Positions 15,866 to 23,635 of a stretch of DNA of 32,992 nucleotides are shown here, piece by piece; position 1 is the first letter of the stretch, and the number at the start of each line of letters is the position of its first letter. The notes below the pieces were generated by a model. It made no database searches and was not told the DNA's origin. It saw only the letters and a program-made list of their open reading frames with translations. The stretch comes from Lacticaseibacillus hulanensis (lineage in GTDB: Bacteria > Bacillota > Bacilli > Lactobacillales > Lactobacillaceae). The DNA is taken from positions 1-32,992 of the forward strand of contig NZ_RRYD01000033.1 in assembly GCF_004010095.1 (NCBI RefSeq), read 5' to 3'. The position numbers were made by a program, and so were the translations under genes.

Positions 15866-16243
15866 ATGAAGATTAGTTTTAACAACCCCACCTCCAAGAA
15901 ACAGAAGGTCACCATTTGGCACAACGACCAAGAACAAATCGTGCCAGCAGGGACAACCATTGATTTGCACGTGCAAAAGGGCGACACCGTCAAGTACCGT
16001 GTCGGCAAGTTTGCCGCGGTACATACGATTGATTTCCAGTCAACGAGCGCTCACTTCATCATTGAACCCAACACGAAGTTGCAGGCAATTGCCTTTGGGG
16101 TCATCCTGGTTGCGCTGGTGATTTTGTACTTCATCGGCGTAATGGAAAAGACCATCGTCATCGTGCCGGTCGTCGTGGTTTGGCTGATTGGCTATGAAGT
16201 CGCCCTCTACAGCAATTCGTACCGGACGAAGGTAGAGCACTGA
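15866..16243 (+). CDS. Small membrane protein of unknown function
   Basis: 125 residues, not recognised. An N-terminal polar domain (about 1-68, strand-rich: KKQKVTIWHNDQEQIVPAG, TIDLHVQKGD) precedes two membrane helices (about 73-92 and 96-114). The ATG at 15866 has AAAGGA seven bases away. An ATG five bases earlier is out of frame, and an in-frame GTG three bases earlier is too close to it. It overlaps the next gene by TGATG, so the two proteins are translationally coupled and probably act together in the membrane. Confidence 0.7.
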   Translation: MKISFNNPTSKKQKVTIWHNDQEQIVPAGTTIDLHVQKGDTVKYRVGKFAAVHTIDFQSTSAHFIIEPNTKLQAIAFGVILVALVILYFIGVMEKTIVIVPVVVVWLIGYEVALYSNSYRTKVEH

Positions 16244-16404
16244 TGTCGAAATTGACGGCGGTGCTAATCTGGGCGCTCCTGATTGTGCTGGCAATAGTGG
16301 GTTTTATGCTGCGCAGCGCCGCGTTTTTGGGGACCGTCCTCACCGTGATGTTGACGCTGGTGCTGCTTTCCATCTTGGGCGCCTTGGCCAAGCGGCGCAA
16401 ATAG
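16243..16404 (+). CDS. 53-residue membrane protein coupled to the previous gene
   Basis: ATG 16243-16245 overlaps the TGA of the upstream gene; the TAG is at 16402-16404. The product (opening MSKLTAVLIWALLIVLAIVG, ending LGALAKRRK) is almost entirely two hydrophobic helices joined by a short RSA turn, with a basic tail. GAAGG lies within the upstream gene at a fitting distance. The overlap, length and amphipathic ends argue for a real small protein. Function unknown. Confidence 0.6.
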   Translation: MSKLTAVLIWALLIVLAIVGFMLRSAAFLGTVLTVMLTLVLLSILGALAKRRK

Positions 16405-16506
16405 CGTGACGGCTGCTCCGCGCTCCGGGGTTTGGCTTGCGGAGACGCGAGCGCATGGCAAACGCAGTGCAGGTTGCTCCCACACCATATTAATTATTCC
16501 GCGCAT
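16405..16506. repeat. Short GC-rich intergenic repeat related to the 21 kb island
   Basis: Contains CTCCGC (16416-16421) pairing with GCGGAG (16439-16444). The blocks GCTCCGCG and GGGGTTTGGC occur in the same order here and at 21124-21145, the left arm of the large repeat island. It seems to be a partial third copy of a dispersed intergenic sequence. Confidence 0.4.
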
Positions 16507-16555
16507 AAAACATGGGGCGTGATCGACAGGTTTTGTCGGTCACGCCCCATGTTTT
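16507..16555. terminator. Bidirectional terminator
   Basis: 22-bp arms (16507-16528 with 16534-16555, one G-T mismatch) flanked by AAAA and TTTT lie between the membrane-protein pair and the convergent Mga-type gene. Confidence 0.9.
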
Positions 16556-16564
16556 GGTTCACTG

Positions 16565-18178
16565 CTACTTTTTCTTCGCCTTGCGCTTCTCCTCGGCCTT
16601 GATGGTTAGTTGCTTGAACAAGTTGTACAGGTCCGCGTCGTGGTTATCGGTGCCCCAGTAGAAGGTCGGGACGCCGCTATCGACGGATGGTCGCCCGTTC
16701 AAAACGTCGTACATGCCGGTAACGTTCGGGACGGAGGTGATAATGAGGTCTGGCACCTCCTGCGTGTCGGAGTTCATGATGCGGATGGTGCTGGAATCCC
16801 TCAGGTAGTTCAACATGTCGCGCGTGATGAAGCTCTGGGCCTCCATCTCGAGCTTGACGTTCAGCGTTGGTGTCGTGTAGAAATCGGCCAGCTCGGGGAT
16901 GAAGACGGTGAATAGTGACTGGGCAATAGCTGGCAGGTACCGGTGGAACAGGTGACACTCATCCGTTTTCGGTAGGCCTTCAATGTAGTCCGTAATCTTC
17001 TTGAGCAGCGGTGCACCACTTTCGAGCAGTTCACTGGTGTCCGCGAAGTCACTTGGCTTGACGAAATTCCCGTCCATGACGTAATACAGGAACACCACTT
17101 TGTACATATTGGTCATCAGCACCTTATCCGCACGCAGGTGGAGGGCCTCCGGGTTCTCCAGGTCGGCAGTGAGCGCGTCAAACAGGCCCGTCACGAAGCG
17201 GTCGACGGGATTGTTGAAGCTGCTGAGGTATTCACGCAGCTGGGCGCTGGCACGGGTATCCTGGGTGGACATGATGGTTTGGCCGATGCGGGCACAGTAG
17301 TAGTAATTACGCTCGGCGTGCAGGGTGCTTTCCGGATAATCAGGGAAGTATTCCTGGGTGAAAACCAAGTTGTCCAGTTCGCCAAAATTCCGTAAGAGTA
17401 GCTGCAAGCGCGGATTAACCGTGAAGAAGTGGCCCTGCTGCATCCGCATCAGCTGGACGCCAATGGTGATTATGTTGCGCTTGGTGGCGACACTCAGGTG
17501 GTCGATGCCGAGTGCGTTATCGCTTGCGTCATTGATGATGTTGAAAACCTTTTTGACCTGGTCGCGGTCAACGTTGGTAAACGGCCATCCAGCCCCGCGG
17601 TAGCCTTCGTTGTAGAAGCTGGTGAGGAGCTGCCGAATTACTAGTTCGCCACCGTGAATTTCCCAGGTGCCGGGGTCGATTTGGATACGATTGTTCTGCA
17701 AAAAATCGCGGAAGGGTTCAACCCGCCGGCGCAACGTCGACATGCTGATGCCACATTCACGGCAGAATTCGGTGACGTTAATGCCATCATTCTTGAAGAC
17801 CCGGTCGAAGAAACAGAAGGTAAGGGAGTTTTGCAGCAGGTGGAAACGGTAATTGTCGACGTGAATGCCCTCGGCCACCTCGTTGAAGGACATTTCGTTT
17901 TCCGGCTCGGCATTTTCCACCGCATCCGTCGAGCGTTTGACCATTGAATTCATAACACAGTCTTCGCCGGTGAACGTGTGGTGCTCCTCAAGGTTTGCCT
18001 GCATGTGGCGCAGGTCGGCCATGATGTCCTGGTAAGCGTTGTATGTCTGCTGGTACGATAACCCAAGTTGCTTACTGAGCTTGTTAATCGTGAATGGCGC
18101 GCCGTTAAGCGATTTCAGTAATTTGAACAGGCGGTACGTCGTGTCGGCGTGCTTGTCAAAAAAGTATGCTTCAAACAT
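16565..18178 (-). CDS. Mga-family transcriptional regulator
   Basis: 537 residues. A first winged HTH (about 25-60; FTINKLSKQLGLSYQQTYNAY) and the Mga-type HTH (about 125-165; INVTEFCRECGISMSTLRRR) are followed by a long helical PRD-like middle and a C-terminal EIIB-like region (about 455-530). Mga proteins regulate surface or carbohydrate genes in streptococci and relatives, often with PTS phosphorylation control. TGGAGG stands before the ATG at 18178. A TATAAT on the minus strand (18213-18208) is a likely -10 box. It is divergent from recX; its target is not evident, though the neighbouring membrane pair is convergent rather than divergent. Confidence 0.85.
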   Translation of the reverse strand: MFEAYFFDKHADTTYRLFKLLKSLNGAPFTINKLSKQLGLSYQQTYNAYQDIMADLRHMQANLEEHHTFTGEDCVMNSMVKRSTDAVENAEPENEMSFNEVAEGIHVDNYRFHLLQNSLTFCFFDRVFKNDGINVTEFCRECGISMSTLRRRVEPFRDFLQNNRIQIDPGTWEIHGGELVIRQLLTSFYNEGYRGAGWPFTNVDRDQVKKVFNIINDASDNALGIDHLSVATKRNIITIGVQLMRMQQGHFFTVNPRLQLLLRNFGELDNLVFTQEYFPDYPESTLHAERNYYYCARIGQTIMSTQDTRASAQLREYLSSFNNPVDRFVTGLFDALTADLENPEALHLRADKVLMTNMYKVVFLYYVMDGNFVKPSDFADTSELLESGAPLLKKITDYIEGLPKTDECHLFHRYLPAIAQSLFTVFIPELADFYTTPTLNVKLEMEAQSFITRDMLNYLRDSSTIRIMNSDTQEVPDLIITSVPNVTGMYDVLNGRPSVDSGVPTFYWGTDNHDADLYNLFKQLTIKAEEKRKAKKK

Positions 18179-18310
18179 AAGGTGCCTCCAGACAATAAAT
18201 TACCTTAATTATAACATTATTTGACTTTTCCACTACAATTTGGTGAATGTTTGTGCAGCAGGTTATCCAAAAAGATGGTGTTCTTAAAACCGCTTACGTC
18301 CCAGTTGCAT

Positions 18311-18339
18311 TTGACGCGGGCGTGGGTGTATTCTACCAT
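18311..18339 (+). promoter_or_regulatory. Promoter of recX
   Basis: TTGACG (18311-18316), 17-base spacer, TACCAT (18334-18339), about 33 bases before the recX start. I see no LexA-type box. Confidence 0.55.
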
Positions 18340-18372
18340 TAAAGCAAACGTATGTACGAAAGAGGAAAAACC

Positions 18373-19161
18373 ATGCCAACCATCACGCGGATCACAGCTC
18401 AGAAGCGGTCAGGACGCTACAATATTGATTTGGACGGGCATTACGCCTTTCCGGTTGCGGAATCGACGCTGATCAAATACATGCTCGCCAAGGGGATGGA
18501 GCTCACCGATGCGGAAGTTGCGGCCCTGCAGCACGAGGATGAGGGCGCGCGTGCCTTCAGCAAGGCGGTCGGTTACCTCGCCAGCACGCCGCGCACGATT
18601 CACCAGGTGCAGGTGTATTTGGCGGACAAGGACTTCCCCGAAGAGGCCATCACCAGCGCGATTGACCGCCTCGTTGACCTCAAGTACCTGGACGACCGGG
18701 CGTATGCGGCGGAGTTTATCGCCGCAAATGGGCGTGGCGGTGACCGCGGCCCCCGCATGATTCAGCAGTGGCTCAAGCAGCGCGGGGTCGATGACGACAC
18801 CATCAGCGACGCGCTGGCCAACCAAAGCGAGGCGGATGAACTGGCAATTGCGCGGCGGGTCGCCCACAAGATTCTGCGCAGCCCCGGCAGCCGCAGTTTC
18901 GGGGCGCTCATTCAGCGCGTGAATCAGACCCTGATGCAAAAAGGGTTTAGCCACAACGTCATCATGGCCGCCATCGAGGCCGAAAACCCGGAAGAGGATA
19001 GCGACCGTGAAGCAGACTTGCTGCGGAGTCAGGCTGAAAAAATTTGGGCACAAAAGCGAACACTTGAGCCATACCAGCGCCGGATGAAGACCAAGCAGAG
19101 CCTGTACCGCAAGGGTTTTGACCTGGACGACATCGACCGTGTCCTGGATGATTTGGAATAG
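18373..19161 (+). CDS. recX: Recombination regulator RecX
   Basis: 262 residues, the long Firmicutes form. RecX binds RecA filaments and modulates strand exchange. Three-helix RecX repeats are visible: AFSKAVGYLASTPRTIHQVQ, then DDRAYAAEFI...GGDRGPRMIQQWLKQRGV, and the C-terminal PYQRRMKTKQSLYRKGFDLDDIDRVL. The ATG at 18373 has AGAGGA upstream; an in-frame ATG seven codons earlier overlaps that site. Followed by a DUF402 gene behind a separate promoter, an order common in lactobacilli. Confidence 0.92.
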   Translation: MPTITRITAQKRSGRYNIDLDGHYAFPVAESTLIKYMLAKGMELTDAEVAALQHEDEGARAFSKAVGYLASTPRTIHQVQVYLADKDFPEEAITSAIDRLVDLKYLDDRAYAAEFIAANGRGGDRGPRMIQQWLKQRGVDDDTISDALANQSEADELAIARRVAHKILRSPGSRSFGALIQRVNQTLMQKGFSHNVIMAAIEAENPEEDSDREADLLRSQAEKIWAQKRTLEPYQRRMKTKQSLYRKGFDLDDIDRVLDDLE

Positions 19162-19166
19162 TGCTT

Positions 19167-19195
19167 TTGCATGATGAACACGGGCGGTATATACT
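19167..19195 (+). promoter_or_regulatory. Promoter of the DUF402 gene
   Basis: TTGCAT (19167-19172), 17-base spacer, TATACT (19190-19195), starting five bases after the recX stop codon. Confidence 0.65.
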
Positions 19196-19230
19196 TCTAG
19201 AGAAGTCAAAAAAGAAAGCTGGGTGTCTCT

Positions 19231-19767
19231 ATGCCGATTCCCAAAGAAGGCGACTATGTAGCCATTCAAAGCTACAAGCACAACGGGAAATTGCACAGGA
19301 TATGGCGGGACACGATGGTCCTCAAGACCAGCGAGGACGCACTCATTGGGTGTAATGACCACACGCTCGTTACGGAGAGTGACGGCAGGCGGTGGGTCAC
19401 CCGTGAGCCTGCAATTGTATATTTTCACCGACACTACTGGTTTAACGTCATCGCGATGATTCGTGATGGCGGCGTTAGTTATTACTGCAACTTAGGTAGT
19501 CCGTTCACGCTCGACGGCGAGGCACTCAAGTACATCGACTATGATCTCGATGTGAAGGTCTTTCCTGACGGGGAAAAGCGGCTGCTCGATGTTGACGAGT
19601 ACGAAGATCACAGTCGTTTGTGGCATTACCCGCAAACGACAGATCACATTTTGAAGACGAATGTCCGCATCCTGGTTGACTGGATTAACCACGGGAAGGG
19701 TCCGTTCTCCCAAGCGTACATTGATTTGTGGTATAACCGTTACCTGCAGTTGTCGCACCATGCCTGA
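19231..19767 (+). CDS. Nucleoside tri-/diphosphate phosphatase, DUF402 family
   Basis: 178 residues, the length of the UPF0374/Ntdp proteins. The family hydrolyses nucleoside tri- and diphosphates with divalent metal in Staphylococcus. Characteristic features: [21 protein letters not shown] opening, [26 protein letters not shown], and the acidic [14 protein letters not shown]...DVDEYEDH metal-binding stretch. The ATG at 19231 is set by the conserved [10 protein letters not shown] start, although its binding site is weak. Transcribed from its own promoter and ended by a strong terminator. Confidence 0.88.
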   Translation: MPIPKEGDYVAIQSYKHNGKLHRIWRDTMVLKTSEDALIGCNDHTLVTESDGRRWVTREPAIVYFHRHYWFNVIAMIRDGGVSYYCNLGSPFTLDGEALKYIDYDLDVKVFPDGEKRLLDVDEYEDHSRLWHYPQTTDHILKTNVRILVDWINHGKGPFSQAYIDLWYNRYLQLSHHA

Positions 19768-19779
19768 GTAATACCCAAG

Positions 19780-19816
19780 AGGCGGCCAATCAGAATGTCT
19801 GGTTGGCCGCCTTTTT
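19780..19816 (+). terminator. Terminator of the DUF402 gene
   Basis: AGGCGGCCAATCAG (19780-19793) and CTGGTTGGCCGCCT (19799-19812) with TTTTT following. Confidence 0.9.
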
Positions 19817-19820
19817 GCGC

Positions 19821-19864
19821 AAAAAAAAGCGGCCAGAACTGCGCTTCCGCAATTCCTGACCGCT
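19821..19864 (-). terminator. Terminator of the minus-strand tRNA-Gln
   Basis: On the minus strand a GC-rich stem (AGCGG...CCGCT, with an inner TGCG/CGCA) runs into eight T, directly downstream of the tRNA. Confidence 0.85.
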
Positions 19865-19869
19865 CGTGA

Positions 19870-19940
19870 TTGGGTATCTAGGGATCGAACCTAGGATTAT
19901 GGATTCAGAGTCCACTGCGTTACCACTTCGCTAATACCCA
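19870..19940 (-). tRNA. tRNA-Gln, anticodon CTG (copy 1)
   Basis: 71 bases; acceptor TGGGTAT/ATACCCA with discriminator A, D-arm GCG/CGC, anticodon stem GTGGA/TCCAT around CTCTGAA (anticodon CTG, complement at 19906-19908), T-arm CTAGG-TTCGATC-CCTAG. CCA is not encoded. Minus-strand promoter TTGACG (19997-19992), 17 bases, TATATT (19974-19969). An identical gene lies inverted at 23828-23898. Confidence 0.92.
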
Positions 19941-19968
19941 ATGATGTGTTGCTCAAACAACGTATATA

Positions 19969-19997
19969 AATATACCTATTAATTGGTCCTTCGTCAA
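19969..19997 (-). promoter_or_regulatory. Promoter of tRNA-Gln copy 1
   Basis: Read on the minus strand: TTGACG, 17-base spacer, TATATT, 29 bases upstream of the tRNA. Confidence 0.7.
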
Positions 19998-20042
19998 CCG
20001 TTGACTTTAATTTATTGTGAAAAAAATTCAACAGGTGCGACT

Positions 20043-20081
20043 TTAGTAACGTTTGTGCAAAATGTGCATTGATTAGTAACG
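20043..20081 (+). repeat. TTAGTAACG direct repeats before the GyrI-like gene
   Basis: Exact copies at 20043-20051 and 20073-20081, 30 bases apart, just upstream of a possible -10 box TACACT (20100-20105). Candidate regulator sites. Confidence 0.4.
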
Positions 20082-20137
20082 ACATCTGCGAAATTCGTGT
20101 ACACTAGAGTATAGAAGATACTTGGGGGTACCGAATA

Positions 20138-20659
20138 ATGGAAACCAAAGAACCGATTAACAGCCCAGCCCTCCGTTTTATCGGACGGGCATACACTGAG
20201 GCGTTTGCATCTGAGAATGGTTCATATCAGGAGGCGTGGGACGAGTTCACTGACAGTGGCGCGTTCGCCAAGCTTGATGCCCAAACGGACAAGCCAAACC
20301 GCAGCAGCCTGGTCGTCTTTTCACCATATGGGAGCATGGTTTACTGGATTGGCAGCGTCATGCCGGCTGACACGCCCGTTCCCGCTGGCCTGCAGAAGTA
20401 TGATTTGCCCGCATACACGGTTGCGCGGCTGGCGAAAAAGTCAACGATGATGCTCACGGCCTACCCCGTGGAGGTGGCAATCCAGCAGGGTTCCACCGCG
20501 CTCGACATGGCCGGCTTCCAGCTGCCAGAATACATTGGGCAGACCGCGGCACCTTACTATGTTGAGCGGTACAACCTAAATGATGGCAAGGTAGCAGAGG
20601 TTGAGTACACCGTTTACGTTGGTGCCGACAAAGATTACGGTTTCGATGATATTGACTAA
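20138..20659 (+). CDS. GyrI-like / effector-binding domain protein
   Basis: 173 residues without membrane segments. The arrangement resembles the AraC effector-binding (GyrI-like) fold: an N-terminal GRAYTEAFASENGSYQEAWDEF segment, a middle YGSMVYWIGSVMPADTPVPAGLQKYDLPAYTVARL, where the P-x-G-x-x-x-x-D/E-x-P-x-x-Y pattern is typical, and a C-terminal PYYVERYNL...YTVYVGADKD strand. Such stand-alone domains bind small cationic or aromatic ligands. GGGGG lies upstream of the ATG. The gene is monocistronic with its own terminator. Fold call moderate, ligand unknown. Confidence 0.6.
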   Translation: METKEPINSPALRFIGRAYTEAFASENGSYQEAWDEFTDSGAFAKLDAQTDKPNRSSLVVFSPYGSMVYWIGSVMPADTPVPAGLQKYDLPAYTVARLAKKSTMMLTAYPVEVAIQQGSTALDMAGFQLPEYIGQTAAPYYVERYNLNDGKVAEVEYTVYVGADKDYGFDDID

Positions 20660-20667
20660 TACCAAAC

Positions 20668-20702
20668 AAAAAAGTGTGAGCCGCGAAGCTCACACTTTTT
20701 TT
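20668..20702. terminator. Bidirectional terminator
   Basis: AAAAAAGTGTGAGC and GCTCACACTTTTTTT arms around CGCGAA serve both the GyrI-like gene and the convergent membrane-protein gene. Confidence 0.9.
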
Positions 20703-20712
20703 GCGCCCCAAG

Positions 20713-21012
20713 TTACGGGAATAGTATTTGGTTTGTGCCGGTCACGTAGAAGACGTAGAGCACGGCGACCAGTGCGTTCACCGCAAACGAAATCAGGATG
20801 ATGCCGAAGCGGAAGGTGAATGGGTGGTAGGTTCCAGACCAGTACCGTGCGCGACGGCGGCCGTTGAACCTGATTGCAATGATCAGCAGCAAGACTGTGA
20901 CTATGATTTGAACGCCCGCACCCACTGTGATTAATGCGCTTGTCCCGCTTTGGGCTAGAAAAAGGTAGCATGCGGCGGCGAACGCATCGAGAATAATTGC
21001 GATAATTGTCAT
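20713..21012 (-). CDS. Small three-helix membrane protein
   Basis: 99 residues, not recognised. Three hydrophobic helices (about 1-20, 24-46 and 68-92) with a basic RFNGRRRARYW loop between the second and third. A very strong GGGAGGAG precedes the ATG at 21012; a longer in-frame ATG at 21072 lacks one. It ends at the shared terminator and begins next to the repeat island. Function unknown. Confidence 0.7.
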   Translation of the reverse strand: MTIIAIILDAFAAACYLFLAQSGTSALITVGAGVQIIVTVLLLIIAIRFNGRRRARYWSGTYHPFTFRFGIILISFAVNALVAVLYVFYVTGTNQILFP

Positions 21013-21128
21013 GGTGGCTCCTCCCTCGATATTACTATTATTATCGCATATTGAGTGCCTTTGGAAAATCACTTTCGCTGTCCGGCAGCGTAAGTGGTTT
21101 TGCTGAGTTAGACCAGTGGCGTCGCTCC

Positions 21129-21473
21129 GCGTTGTGGGGTTTGGCCTCCGGGTCCGGGCTGGGCCTCGGGTGTGCTTCGCCGTGGTCGCTGTGGCGGTCG
21201 TCTGGAGCCGGAAAACCGCCGTCTCCAGACTAAAAATTTAGCTTTGCATCGTCGCAGTTAGTATTTAGCGCTTAAGATACTTAGCATGTTGACGCTCGTT
21301 TCCTCTTGTAACCTAGACCTGACAGCTCCTCACACAAATCTAAATTTTTCCCTCAAGAAAACACGATGTGCCAACTGCAAAAAACGCAGTCGTCACATCG
21401 TGTTTTCTTGTTGCCACAGCTGGGCGGCACACCCGAGACCCAGCCCGGACCCTCCGGCCAAACCCCACAACGC
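21129..21473. repeat. Fold-back unit 1 of the repeat island
   Basis: Arms 21129-21175 and 21427-21473 share GCGTTGTGGGGTTTGGCC, GGGTCCGGGCTGGG and CTCGGGTGTGC. Nested inside: GTCTGGAG/CTCCAGAC (21200-21207/21223-21230), AAAAATTTAG/CTAAATTTTT (21232-21241/21340-21349), and a terminator-like hairpin with AAAACACGATGTG/CACATCGTGTTTT arms at about 21359-21406. Confidence 0.7.
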
Positions 21474-21620
21474 TCCGCTGGATAATAGTCAAAAGCTCGG
21501 TCATTTCCAGGTGGCAACAACATTAGGTTAATCGTTCGAGGGTGAAAGACTCAGATTTGATAAATCCTTTATGCTCTGCTGAAGAAACCTCGGTAAGGTT
21601 TTCTTTTAACCACGTCGTAG

Positions 21621-21898
21621 CGACTGGGCGGGGTCGGTGCGCGTGTAGTGCGGCTGGGATTTTCCTGTGAAAGCTATGGTGAGAGAAGACCAATGCGTTT
21701 TTTGCATTGGGCTTCTCCACACCATAGCCGGCAAAAATTAAGACCCGTCAGGAAGAGCAAAGTTTCCCAGCAGGTCTTAACAATACGTATTAAGTTTGTG
21801 ACCCTAAAAACCAGATTCGGGGCTCAATTTTTAGGTTGAAGACCCCGAACTTGGGGCTTCAACCGGCCGCACGGACCGCGACCGGCCCCGCCCAGTCG
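21621..21898. repeat. Fold-back unit 2 of the repeat island
   Basis: Arms CGACTGGGCGGGGTCGGT (21621-21638) and its complement (21881-21898). Nested inside: CTATGGTG/CACCATAG around CCAATGC/GCATTGG (about 21674-21727), TTAAGACC/GGTCTTAA (about 21738-21780), CCTAAAAA/TTTTTAGG (about 21803-21835) and GGTTGAAG/CTTCAACC with CCCC/GGGG (about 21833-21863). Confidence 0.7.
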
Positions 21899-21974
21899 CG
21901 GTCCCTGTACCACTCAGTACCCATCAAGTACAAAACCACTGACGATGCCGGACAGCGTGAGCCGTAAGCTATCC

Positions 21975-23405
21975 TTACAGGTTCTTGTCCATGTTGAAGG
22001 TCAGCTGGGACAGGTTAATGCCTTCCATGATCATTTGGTTGATCTGGTCCTTCACCCCGGCCTTGGTTGTTGCCACAATCTTGTGGTTTGCGTCGGTCAG
22101 GAAAGCGGTGAGTTCCTTGCCCGTAAGTTCAGCAGCCGCTGCGTCGGTAGCTGCGACGTGCTGGCGGTACTGACGGTATAGCTCGGTCAAGAAGTCGCGG
22201 TTTTGCTGGATGAACTTGCTGTAGTGGCTTTCGGTGAGCATCGATTGCGTCCGGAACAGCCAGTAAGCGGAGTCCGCGTCGACGTCCATCTTGAGCGGCG
22301 TAGTCTCGTAGGATGGGTCGGTGTCGTTTGCGTTCGTGTAGAAAGGAACGTACGGGCTGAATTCTGGGTAGCCCAGGTTCAGCCACATGAGTCCGGCCAG
22401 GCCTTCGTCTTCGGTGTCGCGCACCTGCAAAACGTGGGAGTTCTGCGTCCGGTTGAGGCCGATTGGGCGGTAACGCAAACGGTCCGCATCGCTGCCGTGG
22501 CCGAGTGGGTCAAAGCGGGTCTCGTTGTAGTGGCTACCCAGGATTTGGGCGATGTCTTCAACCGCAATCTTGTGGTCGGTGTACATAATGAAAGGCAGCT
22601 CAGCTGATTCTGGTTCTTCTGGGACTTCTGGGTTCAAAATGTGGTGGGCGTACCAAACACGTGGGGTGTTGTAGTGGCGGTCCTTCTCGTTCATCGTGCC
22701 GAAGATGTGGCGGAAGTTCCAGCCAGTCTTGTCTGGGTTCAGGTGGTTGTCAGCGACGAATTCCTGAATGCCGGCACTCCAGGCGAAGTTGTCGGTGTCG
22801 TTGAAGTCGACCTGCTGGATGGCAACCTGGTTAGCCGCAACGGCGTAGGCATCATCGGGAATGCGCTGCGCAACCCAGTGGTGCCCCGTGACGATTTCCA
22901 TGTACCAGACGTTATCCTTGTCCGAGAACAGCACGGAGTTACCAGCGGGGGAGCCGTACTGCTTGATCAGCTGGCCCAGGTACTCAACCCCGTGACGGGC
23001 GGATTCAATGAAGGGGAGGGTCATGTTCACGATGAGGTCTTCATCGAGGCCGTCCTTAACGAGTGGGTCGATGGCCAAAGTCCGTTCGTTACCGTACGTA
23101 CTTTCCGTGGCGGACATGGCCACGTTCTTCTCGTTAATCCCGCTTTCTTCGTAATCACCTAGGTGGGCATTGTCCACGTTCGGCACGGCGTTGTAACGGT
23201 AGCCGTTTTCTGGCAAATCCGCCTCGAAACCGTTCAGTGGTGACTTAACGTGCAGACCTTTTTGGCCCTTCCAGGCTGGATGCATGTAGAAGCGCTGCGG
23301 TGTGAGCGGCAGGAAAGTGTCGTCGTTACGCGCAATCAATGTGGTGCCGTCCAAGCTGGCATTCTTACCAACCAGGATGGAGGTGCAGGCTGATTCAGTT
23401 GTCAT
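21975..23405 (-). CDS. pepD: Dipeptidase, peptidase family C69 (PepD type)
   Basis: 476 residues. An Ntn-hydrolase dipeptidase that releases amino acids from broad-specificity dipeptides in the cytoplasm. The N-terminal MTTESACTSILVGKNAS contains Cys7, the catalytic nucleophile exposed after processing in this family. ARNDD, NEKNVAMSATEST and the W-rich HHWVAQRIPDDAYAVAANQ region are also typical. Start at ATG 23405 with GAGGAG upstream, because it puts Cys7 in the family position; the frame extends 17 codons further without a site. Promoter and leader hairpin lie upstream. No T-rich terminator is visible after it; the repeat island begins 17 bases past the stop. Confidence 0.92.
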   Translation of the reverse strand: MTTESACTSILVGKNASLDGTTLIARNDDTFLPLTPQRFYMHPAWKGQKGLHVKSPLNGFEADLPENGYRYNAVPNVDNAHLGDYEESGINEKNVAMSATESTYGNERTLAIDPLVKDGLDEDLIVNMTLPFIESARHGVEYLGQLIKQYGSPAGNSVLFSDKDNVWYMEIVTGHHWVAQRIPDDAYAVAANQVAIQQVDFNDTDNFAWSAGIQEFVADNHLNPDKTGWNFRHIFGTMNEKDRHYNTPRVWYAHHILNPEVPEEPESAELPFIMYTDHKIAVEDIAQILGSHYNETRFDPLGHGSDADRLRYRPIGLNRTQNSHVLQVRDTEDEGLAGLMWLNLGYPEFSPYVPFYTNANDTDPSYETTPLKMDVDADSAYWLFRTQSMLTESHYSKFIQQNRDFLTELYRQYRQHVAATDAAAAELTGKELTAFLTDANHKIVATTKAGVKDQINQMIMEGINLSQLTFNMDKNL

Positions 23406-23448
23406 AGAATTAACTCCTCTTTTATAGCCCCAATGGCCGTTATTCCCC

Positions 23449-23473
23449 GGCGGCAACTAATTGCTCGGCCGCC
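23449..23473 (-). promoter_or_regulatory. Leader hairpin of pepD
   Basis: GGCGGCAA (23449-23456) pairs with TTGC and GCCGCC (23461-23473) between the pepD promoter and its start codon, about 45 bases before the ATG. No T-tract follows. It may affect message stability or read-through. Confidence 0.4.
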
Positions 23474-23497
23474 GCCAGCTTATACTTCCTATTTACG

Positions 23498-23525
23498 ATA
23501 CTACGCCGATGATTGGTAAAAGCAA
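23498..23525 (-). promoter_or_regulatory. Promoter of pepD
   Basis: On the minus strand TTGCTT (23525-23520), 16-base spacer, TAGTAT (23503-23498), about 95 bases before the gene. Confidence 0.5.
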
Positions 23526-23635
23526 TATGGGCGGCCCCAGATGTTGGCAAACCGTAACTTCTGCACTGCTTAAGCGTTGTAAAACTGCATTACCCATTAT
23601 TAGGACAGGAAGAGGAGACGAAGCCATCATTTAAC

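Larger units (their letters stand above)
21076..21957. repeat. Nested inverted-repeat island without genes
   Basis: About 880 bases between two minus-strand genes, bounded by a 27-bp inverted repeat (21076-21102 with 21931-21957, 25/27 matching). Inside are two large fold-back units. Unit 1 is closed by 47-bp GC-rich arms (21129-21175/21427-21473, four mismatches). Unit 2 is closed by 18-bp arms (21621-21638/21881-21898, one mismatch). Each holds several smaller hairpins. Open frames within have no binding sites and no recognisable product. It could be a degenerate MITE-like element, a large structured RNA or a recombination scar. No target duplication is obvious at the ends. Confidence 0.6.

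Noticed and set aside
15738-15866. 42-codon frame before the small membrane pair, ending in a TGATG overlap
   Set aside because: No ribosome binding site, and the TATAAT of the likely promoter lies inside it. The overlap is probably chance.
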